In this document: positions 57,236-64,000 of the stretch, piece after piece
Numbering within the stretch: position 1 is the stretch's first letter
Layout: each line of letters opens with the position of its first letter
DNA from: Micropterus salmoides
Taxonomy: Eukaryota; Chordata; Actinopteri; Centrarchiformes; Centrarchidae
Assembly: GCF_014851395.1 (NCBI RefSeq)
Contig: NW_024041484.1
Location: 1,505,015-1,569,014 of the forward strand
Length of the DNA stretch: 64,000 nucleotides
Direction: 5' to 3'
Translations under genes and position numbers: made by a program
Notes under the pieces: generated by a model
Seen by the model: only the letters and a program-made list of their open reading frames with translations
The model's database searches: none
What the model was told of the DNA's origin: nothing

Positions 57236-60200
57236 TGTGTGTGTGTATGTGTGTGTGCGCACACGCACGTGAACGGTCACTGTCTGATGAGTCGTCTTGG
57301 AGGACCAGCTGGGACTGATAATGAGAAATGCACACACACATATGATGAAGTACCAGTCACAGCTGTTTACCCCATGTGCTTGTCTCACTTATCAATATTC
57401 AATTAAGATCACTGCACACACACAGACACACACACAGCCATTCAAAGATAGAATGAAGGATGTTTCTCAACTGTTATTAACTCCATCTGTGTCTTAATCT
57501 CTTCTCTGGGTTTTGTTCATAACTTTCATTCGTTGGGATTCCTAAACACCGATCTGTGGCCCATTTCAAGTATTTTGTGAGTACTTATTCACAGTTGGTG
57601 GCAGCGTTACATTTCATAGGGGTCAGACGTGGATGAGTCAGCATTATGATACAGCTGTTAACTGCTGAATTTTGAAGAAAACACTGACTTCTTCAATTTG
57701 AACTGTTACAAAAAATTTACTTTTGTTTTGTCTGCTTAAAAGGTGGGGTAAGTGATTCTGGAGAAATCCAATAACATGACAAATACCAGGATATAGACCG
57801 AACAGTGACACAGCAATTAATGTAGCCAACGCTAGCTGTTGTGAGTTAGCAAACTGTAGCATAGGGTGACTAGACAGTCCACGGTTTTGGTGGCCTGTAC
57901 CCACCTGGAGCTGTCCCCGCAAATGTCCCCGTTTTTAACTGTGTTTTAATCATAGACTGTATAAGGTGTTAACGGACCTGAAATCAGATTTTACCATAAA
58001 CTGCATGGATTTTAAGTGGCCAGAAAGACTGGACAGCAGAGCAAACAAGTGTCATGCCGTAAAGTGATTGTCCAGCGAAAACTGATTGCCGTCTGTAGGA
58101 GCGCGCGCAACATGTTAAAGCTGTATCGCCTAGTCTCTGTATGACTACAGCTTGATTTATACTCCTGCGTAGGGTCTACGTGCTTAGCCACGGCGTAGGC
58201 TCTGCACGTCGGTGTCCACTGTGTTGACTTTTGCCGGCTGAGCAGGCTAACATCTGGTTTAGCCCTCCGCTAACGTGAAAGGGGGTAAAATTGTATATGT
58301 GCGGCTGGTGTAGCCTTTTCAAATGTTATCGACCAAGTGGATCACATTCTGATAGCGAAACGAGTCATTTCGATCGGGTTGTGACGGTCAAATATATTGA
58401 TCCACCGTGTTACAGCCGCCGTTTTGGCCGCTAGTAAAAGTTACTTCAAAGCACGGAGTACTTCCTGTCGGCTCGAAGGCATTGCGAGGCTACCCAGCTG
58501 ACCAATCACAGAGCTTATGGTCCACGTCGACTCGACGTGTAGTTACATTTTTGAGGAGGTGCACGTCAGGCGGCGTAGAGTAGGGGGCTACGCAGAGGCT
58601 ACGCTTTCGTAGTTACAGAAGATTTGGCGAAAGAATAAAGTAATGCAGACAAAGAACCGCCTGGATCAATAATGAGCTGGGACTGTTACTGTCCTGTACT
58701 ATGAATGTAACACGGGAGTTAAAATGCTGTGGCGGCGGAAAACAGACTGTGAGCCATTGTAAAGTTATTTGCACAAAATATAAATACCAAATCAAAAACT
58801 CTGTCAGTAGCATTGTGTGTCTGCTTTGCATGACTTAAGACCCAATCAGAGAGCCAAACATGAGCATCTGCGTCATCGTTTCTAAATTCCTCTATTTTTG
58901 CCCGTCTTCACTAAAACGCTCTCGGCAAACGGGGTCGGCAGTGTTTCCGAACTTCTCCGTTTTAGCTCTTCATTTTTGCCGTTTTAGCCAAATGTAGCAA
59001 AAGGTCTCGAAACGAAAACCCAGTAGTGTGGATGGGGCCTATCATGCAGAGAGGAGACGGTCCTAGAGAAGCACAGCAGCTCCAGACTGTGATACTCACA
59101 ACTCTCCTGCTGCTATAGCTAACACCACAACAACCGCATGTCTTGGCGAACAAGAAAGCAAGCTGAAAGTCCGTGGGTAAGACATTTAATGTCACTGACA
59201 CACACAACATGGAGGAGTGTTGTTTTTACAAAGCCAGCCCTGGCTCTGTTTACAAACACTGGATTCGTTTCAGCACACACAACGGACAGCTAGTGGAAGA
59301 TCTTCACTGCGTCTGGCAAAAAGAAGTACTGGATTACAATTGCTCACCCCACCTTTAATCCTTTCTTCCTCTGTGTTTGGTGCTACAGCAGAAAGTGTGG
59401 GGAAAGCAATTTCAAATGCCAGTAAGGTGAATTAAGGGCCACATGAACATTTGTGTTGCATTCTTTGCATTATTTACTTCACATAAGCTGTGTTTTTGCA
59501 CATGTACATGGAAAAAGACAAATGAAACAAACTTAGGGTTTAAAGTGCTGACCATGAACTGCAAAATCCCCAGGTCGAGTTCGACCAGGCACCTTTGTTG
59601 CATCTCTCTCTCCCTCATTTCCTGTCGTCTCTCTACTGTCTGCAACAAAACCATGAAATGCTCAAAAATGTAATGTAATGTTATTACCCTTCTTTATGCA
59701 GTAGAGGAAGCCCTCTGTCACTGGGGTTTTTAGGAGAGAGTCAGACACTGTAACAGCCCTTGGATTGGATAAGTAATATGCAGACTGTCTCAAACTGATG
59801 CTTCATGGTGTATTTTTCCTCTTGTCACTAATCATCTCAGGCGCTGTAGAAAACACTGTGAAAACTATAAAGACATGAAATATATCAGCACTTATGTACA
59901 GGTTCACACATTAAGACTTAAGAGAGTACAAGTACATAGGATGATTGATACAATGAGTTAAATACAACTATTAAACAATTATTCCCCAAGTTAGGACATT
60001 CTTGAATAATACCTAGTCACTGTGTAAATGTTCAGCACGCAAAGCACTTATTAATGAGGGTACAACCAAGCTAAATTCAAATAAACCATCCATAAAGCTA
60101 ATTAAACTGCACCTATGTTCACATTCAGATTCATACCACAATCTTGCAGAAGTCTAAACTTATAAACATCATTACGATCTCGAGCATAAATACCCCCTAA

Positions 60201-61785
60201 TACATCACCCACCAAATGAAATATACGATACATTCAAATTTATTCAAAAGAAAAGACAAATGTGTTGCTGCTCTAATTAAATAGCACTGCATGCTGATGA
60301 CAGAAACAAAATAGAGCAGAAAAATGTTTTCATCTATTTGAACAACATAAACCCTCAGGACACATTTCTTTAAACTCTTTGCATGTTTACTCTTTAGGAC
60401 AGGTGGTGAACTGGCTAATAGAAACAGGGTTTCTTAGGTATCTCTGCACAGCCAGTTCACCAAACATCAAAGGATGTTTGCCACCTTGTGGAAAGTAGAG
60501 GTAACTGCATGGAGTGAGCTGTCCGTAGTCAACTTGATAACATAAGTAATTATATTAAGTTACAAAACAAGTTTATATGAAAGGAAATGTCTGAATAATA
60601 AAATAAAGCTGATAAAAATCAATGAGAGATCATTTGGGATCTTTGAAATCAACCAGTATGCTACAAATCTGAAATGTAGCATACTGTATTGTGTCAAATG
60701 TACTGACACAATGTGCTTTTAATGGATTTATCTATATGAAAACTCTGTTTTCATGGAATTAAAACCTGTAATATTTTGAAACGGTTGTGTTGTTTTATGT
60801 TTAGTTAATACAGTCAAGCTGCAGCTGAATTGTGTTAAAAATGAAAAAATAACAAATGAGGCAGGACCAACGTTCAATCAAATTTCTGTCTGCTCCTGAT
60901 GGATCAGTGTGTTTCCTCTGTTATTCTAATCCCATTTTTGGAAAGTTGTAACTAATCTTTGTCAGTCTGTCTGAATCTGCCAATTTTTGAAATGCGGCTA
61001 TATAAGCTCTCTCACTCCAGTTGTTGATTGAGTGACATTGCTAAGACTACAAATCGCCTTCTACCTGCCTGCTTTACATGTTTTTAACATGTTTTTAACA
61101 TGTAACATGTTTTTAAACATGTAAAACAGGGTGTGTTGTACAGGATTGTACACAGGACGGACACAGGTTTAGCCCACACAAAAAAAGATTACCCTCTGTT
61201 TATTTTAATTGGACAGCATGGGTCCTCTCTATTATCCATGGGTGCCCAAACTCCTGAGCATGTAACTGTCAGCTGTCTTTCCCCCACTGACATACAGTAT
61301 GTTTATGTTGAGTGACAGTACCCTCGAGGAATTATGAGCAAACTATGAGAAAAGGAGAAAGTCAGGTGACATTGTTAACGACAAAGGGCCCTGACTAACA
61401 TGCAGGAATTAAATAATTCAGCTGCTTTTAAAATAAACTAAGGCCACTTATTTCACTTAATGTGTAGAGACATGGGCACGGGAAGAAGGGGAGCTGCAAC
61501 CTCCTCAGCATCCCTAAATAAAAACCATCAATTGACAATAAAAAATAGGGAGAAAGAGAGAGAGACAGGGAGCGTGCGAGTATAGACAGAAGAGTTGACG
61601 TGATCTAAAACCTTCTCTGATAACGAAGCCTAATGTTACTCTGCAGCTCTGTGGTTTGTCAATGAAGGTTCTGAACTCCATTGCAGACTGGATTCTCAGA
61701 GACAGACACACAGACGCTATCTCCTCAGTGAAACGTCTGGATCCTCACTGCGCTGCATTATTAGAAAGTGATGAACTGGTTGTGG
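42988..61785 (+). CDS. efcab6: EF-hand protein EFCAB6-like, 5' part, five exons
   Basis: Span of the recognised exons: 42988-43135, 48963-49159, 52577-52671, 52786-52846 and 61647-61785. Human EFCAB6 is a large protein with many EF-hand repeats that binds DJ-1 and the androgen receptor. Here exon 2 gives an EF-hand-like unit (ALMAVDPDGTGLVSKEEFRR) and exon 3 its companion (EAVDYMQFLRLFRRAS), the paired arrangement of EFCAB6 repeats. The N-terminal LRPHTAPSTT resembles the mammalian RPHSSP start. Exon phases join consistently through exon 4. The position directly downstream of sult4a1 on the same strand matches human synteny. The gene runs off the right edge; further exons in the 8.8-kb gap after exon 4 may have been missed. 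Confidence 0.8.
43597..43965. repeat. GC-rich block in efcab6 intron 1, unresolved
   Basis: About 370 bp with GC content well above its AT-rich surroundings (for example CCCTGGGCCCCGCGAACC). Open frames exist on both strands, but none reads as a known protein. It follows a G-rich and TG-repeat stretch (43470-43560). It may be a dispersed repeat or a captured sequence. Confidence 0.4.
43990..45245. other. efcab6 intron 1 sequence, no recognised feature
   Basis: About 1.25 kb. The minus-strand frames at 44363-44721 do not resemble a known protein. Confidence 0.4.
45252..46878 (+). mobile_element. Tc1-type transposon with IR/DR ends (Sleeping-Beauty-like arrangement)
   Basis: The element begins CAGTGGGTACGGAAAGTATT and ends with its complement TACTTTCCGTACCCACTG, flanked by TA on both sides. 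Each end is about 210 bp and holds a second copy of the repeat core AAGTATTCAGACCC (inner copies at 45449-45463 and about 46675-46688). This is the IR/DR layout of fish Tc1 elements. The length is 1627 bp. The ends are nearly identical to each other, indicating a fairly recent insertion. Confidence 0.92.
45629..46668 (+). pseudogene. Tc1 transposase with one visible frameshift
   Basis: Frame 45629 (or ATG 45650, MRSKELPEELRDRIVARHRS) carries the paired-like HTH region and a GRPAKL hook. It continues through ILWSDETKIELF (first Asp) to about 46310. A one-base shift then moves the frame to that of RFTFQQDSDPKRTAKITKEW (second Asp) and SPDLNPIEHLWRDLK (Glu), ending STKY with TGA at 46666-46668. 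The total length is about 340 residues, full size for this family. All catalytic acidic residues remain. Confidence 0.88.
47195..48675 (+). pseudogene. APE-type LINE, internally deleted (endonuclease joined to 3' end)
   Basis: Plus-strand pieces read CFTESWLTEHIPDSALQLPG, VLVAVYIPPQACVSEALLHL and LLIVLGDFNRANLCHELPK, followed in another frame by SDHCLVQLIPTYRQELK. These are apurinic-endonuclease motifs (ESWL, GDFN, SDH). The frame continues through KPWFTAKLRQLCQTKEEAFR to about 48220. Instead of reverse transcriptase the sequence then passes straight to a LINE 3' end with NSFFPQAITLIN, and ends CTGGCAAATAAAGCTGATTC. The RT core is therefore deleted. Confidence 0.75.
48757..48781. repeat. (GT)n microsatellite
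   Basis: About 24 bp of GT repeat in efcab6 intron 1, roughly 180 bp upstream of exon 2. Confidence 0.85.
48963..49159 (+). CDS. efcab6: efcab6 exon 2 (EF-hand unit)
   Basis: Two AG acceptors 9 nt apart (after 48962 and after 48971) both keep the phase. The exon encodes VTYHRLTLEQVEPLIRGRLT then SALMAVDPDGTGLVSKEEFR. The loop DPDGTGLVSKEE has Asp and Gly at canonical EF-hand positions 1, 3 and 6 and Glu at position 12. The donor GTGAGA follows NQ. Confidence 0.82.
49640..49830 (+). mobile_element. RTE/Rex3-type LINE 3' fragment
   Basis: CAGATCCAGAACATACAGGA, TTTGGCCTGGGATTGCCGTG, GAATCCCCCAGGAGAGGCTG and CTGGACCCAGATAAGG follow the order of the 3' end of fish RTE-like LINEs. It is heavily mutated. 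Confidence 0.5.
49831..52560. other. efcab6 intron 2 sequence with pyrimidine-rich and homeobox-site-like stretches
   Basis: No exon was found. A C-rich stretch lies at 50570-50660. The interval 50930-51120 (AATTATTAAAGCTGGGCCTG onward) looks less repeat-like than its surroundings and holds TAAT-type cores; it could be conserved non-coding DNA, which cannot be tested here. Confidence 0.35.
52577..52671 (+). CDS. efcab6: efcab6 exon 3
   Basis: The acceptor GCTGCTGTAG precedes GTGTGTGAGCGC. It encodes VCERSSEAVDYMQFLRLFRR then ASMAHRDCSSV, and ends in phase 2 before GTACAC. The VDYMQFLRLF segment is the second, degenerate EF-hand of the pair. Confidence 0.78.
52786..52846 (+). CDS. efcab6: efcab6 exon 4
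   Basis: The acceptor TTTCTCTCAG precedes GCGTGGTCC. The phase-2 join gives RRGPQSTSMSLLEIQKHLKD, ending K before GTGTGT in phase 0. It is a linker leading to the next EF-hand repeat (LEIQKHLKDK helix). Confidence 0.72.
52850..54355. other. efcab6 intron 4, first part: no recognised feature
   Basis: Short open frames only; no element ends identified. The intron continues to the candidate exon near 61.65 kb. Confidence 0.4.
54360..55120. repeat. Purine/G-rich block of unknown origin
   Basis: About 760 bp clearly richer in G and A on the plus strand than its surroundings. It has short frames in both directions and no recognisable domain. Possibly an old dispersed repeat. Confidence 0.3.
55121..57145. 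other. efcab6 intron 4 sequence, no recognised gene
   Basis: Contains a poly-G run at about 55665-55678 and a short CA/GT-rich stretch near 55880. No element with recognisable ends was seen. Confidence 0.4.
57149..57260. repeat. Long (GT)n microsatellite
   Basis: Nearly uninterrupted GT repeats for about 110 bp, with a few A or C interruptions at the right end. The long minus- and plus-strand frames across it are artefacts of the repeat. Confidence 0.95.
57862..58145 (+). mobile_element. Truncated hAT copy, same family as 8965-9837
   Basis: It starts TAGGGTGACTAGACAGTCC and shares AATCATAGACTGTATAAGG, CCAGAAAGACTGGACAGCAG and TGACTACAGCT with the 9-kb element, in the same order. It has a segment (about 57994-58016) absent from the other copy. 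The right end is missing: it stops where another element begins. Confidence 0.7.
58146..58617. mobile_element. CpG-rich DNA-element fragment with TACGCAG ends
   Basis: It begins CTTGATTTATACTCCTGCGT and ends with GGCTACGCAGAGGCTACGCT. Such tacgcag/tataaatca termini are common in fish PIF/Harbinger-type MITEs. The right terminus is incomplete. CpG content is unusually high for intronic sequence. Confidence 0.4.
58895..59046. mobile_element. hAT-type MITE fragment
   Basis: CACTAAAACGCTCTCGGC on the left and GAAACGAAAACCCAGTAGTG with TGTGGATGGGGCC on the right resemble the ends of small fish hAT elements. No clean duplication was identified. Confidence 0.35.
59360..61640. other. efcab6 intron 4, last part
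   Basis: No exon seen. A 12-bp inverted repeat GGTGAACTGGCT (60405-60416) pairs with 60450-60461. A cluster of ACATGTTTTTA units at 61075-61126 forms a near-palindrome. Confidence 0.4.
61647..61785 (+). CDS. efcab6: efcab6 candidate exon 5 (degenerate EF-hand)
   Basis: After CTCTGCAG (61646) or a weaker AATGAAG (61667), both in phase 0, the frame reads VLNSIADWILRDRHTDAISS then VKRLDPHCAALLESDELVV. The spacing (helix, LDPHCAALLESDEL loop, helix) follows an EF-hand whose Ca-binding residues are largely lost, as in many EFCAB6 repeats. A GTACAT donor follows at 61786. It is less certain than the earlier exons. Confidence 0.55.
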
Positions 61786-61789
61786 GTAC

Positions 61790-62260
61790 ATCTCTCTCTC
61801 GTCTAGGAGCTGTCTTTCTCTTCCTCTCCTTCAGTTCTCATGCATTAGTTCCTGTAGTTGACTGTGTTGCTGTGTCTGCTTTGACGTACTTATATTGGAT
61901 ATAAGTTATCATGGCCATTCAAATGAATACAAAAAACATGAAGAAGACGCACCATTTAGTATGACGTCATTATATAGACAGACGTCCTGTCAGGGGGGCT
62001 GGCCTTACAAACAACATTATAGTATTCCCATAAGGATTTAATATATAAATACCACAAAATATGTGTTCGCTGTGTTAAGGAGGAGCTCTGGTGGCTTCAG
62101 CTGTCCAGGGAAGAAGGACAAAGTCTTCAGAGTATATAAAGTATGTATAAAGTCAGTGTATATCTCAGGTCCCATTCCGACAGTTGGTCTCTTCAGCAGA
62201 CTCCTCAGCCTCCTGGCTGGCTTCAGTCCAGAGTAATGAGACATCCCCCTGGTTAAATGA
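61790..62260. other. efcab6 intron 5 start, no recognised feature
   Basis: Follows candidate exon 5; no further exon or element identified before the LINE piece. Confidence 0.35.
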
Positions 62261-62264
62261 CACC

Positions 62265-62740
62265 ATTCGTTATTTCTGGCGTAAATATTGGAGGGTAGAG
62301 CGACTTTTTACCAAAGATTATCATTAACAGTTAAGGATGCAAGGGCTTCATACTCCGACACATTAATTTCTCCCGTCCCGTTTGACAAAATCAACAACAT
62401 TGTCACTGCTGCACCTCCTGATGTGCCTATCTTTTCTGATAATGATTGCAGCAACTTTCTCTGTCTCTGTGGATACCTTTAGAGATGTCAGGGCTAGCAT
62501 TGTCTCCTCTTCTGTGCCCACTTCTGCTTTTTCAACTCGGCCACCAATTTTGGACTGTTTTACTCCCATTTCCCTGCAAGACCTCACGATCTGGCAGGCA
62601 GTATGAAAACCTCCTCAAGCCCTGTAGACGTTTTACCAACACCCATGCTGAAAAACATACTTGGGACTGTTGGGACCATGATTGCCATCCCTATCCTCCA
62701 CTGGTTAACCAAAATGTTCCCACATTGCTGTCTGTGCCTG
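62265..62740 (+). mobile_element. LINE fragment upstream of the reverse-transcriptase core
   Basis: Plus-strand pieces in shifting frames read YQRLSLTVKDARASYSDTLI, RDVRASIVSSSVPTSAFSTR followed by PPILDCFTPISLQDL, and MKTSSSPVDVLPTPMLKNIL. In L2/Rex1-type LINEs this is the linker between endonuclease and RT (the 'SSS.LD.LPT' motif precedes RT). Several frameshifts; the RT itself is missing. Confidence 0.6.
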
Positions 62741-64000
62741 GGAGTCATGACCTCTGTTACTTTAGTGTCTCATCTTTCATGCCCGGCATTGTTTCCTTGC
62801 TGCCTTTCTTCATAACGTGTACTCCTTCCTGTTATTTTAGTAGTTTATATTGAGTTTAACACAACAGTGCATGAGTTTACGTTCAGAAATGGACACATTC
62901 AGTTTTTTATTTGCCGGCAGACCAGTTCTGTGTCTTTTTGTGATTTTTTAAAACATACTGCTGATGTAGAACAGTCAGCAGAGCAGACACTTACAGGGAG
63001 TTGTGTTTGCAGTAAGAGACTAGAAGTGTAGGTGTTGGAGTGTGTGTGAGTCTGGAGAAAAACAATATAAGCAGATTGAAGTATTGAGTAAACACTAAAA
63101 TAAGGTGGAGAATGAAGCAGAATTAAAATGGTGAATTAAGAAATAACCTACTAGAAATAGTAATAGATATATACCCGCTAACAACCCACAAGACCGTGGA
63201 TGTTGGTTTCATAACCGTTACAGCCCTAGTGTTTACATATTATTGCTATTGTGTTTGCTGTAGTATTACTGGAAAGATTACATTGCATCCCTGTTTCACC
63301 GCTGCTGACCGCAGCACGCATTAGTTACATGGACAAAAAAAACTGGAAATATATAAATACGGTCCAGGTTGAAAAATACTGATGTTACCCTTTACTATTT
63401 TCTTATCAGTACTTTTATTATTAGTATTTATTTGAAAACTTAATCAAACCTTAATCATAATGTTGTCATATTATAAAACCTGTTTGTTTACCAACAGTGA
63501 TTTGTAACAGTTTTGGAAGGCACAGACAAATGATGTTGTCCCGCTCACGGGACATCAGAAAACACTTTTGTGTTGTTCTGGAGGACATGGACCAACAATG
63601 TATTTGGTATTGTATATTCATTTGGAGGACTTGTTAAGAAAAGAAAAGAAATCATAAGAAAAGAAAAGAAAAATAAACAAACAAACAAAAAAATCACCTT
63701 GGAGTTGGCCCCTCCTAAACCTTACAGTAGAGTGATATAGCATCTAGAAAGTGTCCAGTTATCTGTACGTGATATTGCGCGGAGATCCATAGATTGTCCA
63801 TAGATTTACTTGAACAGACATATTCATTTACAAGCATTCGTATCCATGTTTTCACAGTCTTATGGGCTAGTTACCCTTCACTCCTAGCCAGGCACATCAG
63901 ATCACCTCATATAACTCAAGGTGGTGTGCTAGGGGGATCCTGTCCAAGGTATGAAGAGATTAGCCTCCATTTCCCCTTAAAAGTGGGCAGTTTTAATTGT
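62741..64000. other. Right-edge sequence, no recognised gene
   Basis: No exon identified. A purine-rich AAGAA-type microsatellite is at 63635-63690. Confidence 0.4.

Larger units (their letters stand above)
57740..59354. mobile_element. TTAA-flanked DNA transposon with nested insertions
   Basis: The left end is TTAA then AAGGTGGGGTAAGTGATTCT. The right end reverse-complements to TTAA then AGGTGGGGTGAGCAATTG. The ends therefore match in inverted orientation beside TTAA, like the element at 8069-8958. The interior holds a truncated hAT copy and further element pieces. No transposase was seen. Confidence 0.55.

Noticed and set aside
56850..57406. Long open frames on both strands with (HT)n or (CV)n stretches
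   Set aside because: They are created by the GT microsatellite, which lacks stops in several frames.
61962..61969. Second TGACGTCA site
   Set aside because: Deep in an efcab6 intron with no promoter context; an 8-mer is expected by chance at this frequency or nearly so.
1..64000. CRISPR arrays, operons or prokaryotic defence-type systems
   Set aside because: The sequence is clearly vertebrate nuclear DNA with spliced genes and eukaryotic transposons; no regularly spaced identical repeats were seen.

Overview
The window is vertebrate nuclear DNA, almost certainly from a ray-finned (teleost) fish. It has small exons with GT-AG borders, long AT-rich introns, long CA/GT microsatellites, and a transposon population typical of fish: several Tc1-type elements, hAT and TTAA-flanked DNA elements, L1/L2/RTE-type LINE pieces and V-type SINEs. 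A percomorph is likely from the V-SINE, but that is inference. Three genes are present, in an order matching human 22q13 (PNPLA3 - SULT4A1 - EFCAB6): a patatin-like lipase on the minus strand at the left edge (three exons, 1651-3327, continuing off the left end), the complete sulfotransferase gene sult4a1 on the plus strand (seven exons, 5743-37369), and the 5' half of an efcab6-like EF-hand gene on the plus strand (five recognised exons, 42988-61785, continuing off the right end).

Layout. 1-3.3 kb: lipase exons. 3.3-5.7 kb: divergent promoter interval with an L1 3' piece and the CpG-rich sult4a1 promoter. 5.7-37.4 kb: sult4a1; its introns hold most of the transposable elements, including a TTAA element with a hAT element inserted at its end (8.07-9.84 kb), four Tc1 elements in differing decay (12.4, 16.8, 28.3, 30.9 kb), and an L2-like LINE with most of its reverse transcriptase (35.0-37.1 kb). 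37.4-43 kb: sult4a1 3' flank. 43-61.8 kb: efcab6 exons in repeat-filled introns, including a Tc1 element whose transposase carries one visible frameshift (45.25-46.88 kb), an internally deleted endonuclease-type LINE (47.2-48.7 kb), a ~110 bp GT tract (57.15 kb) and a second nested TTAA element (57.74-59.35 kb). 62.2-62.8 kb: another LINE piece.

The genes do not form one pathway. The lipase family acts on lipid droplets, SULT4A1 is a brain-enriched orphan cytosolic sulfotransferase, and EFCAB6 is a multi-EF-hand protein; they are linked by conserved synteny. The most consequential observation is a one-base deletion in sult4a1 exon 4, inside the PAPS-binding RNPKD motif, that would truncate an otherwise perfectly conserved 284-residue protein. 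It is either a sequence error or a null allele. I found no convincing undescribed biological system; the rest of the interest lies in nested and recently moved repeats.
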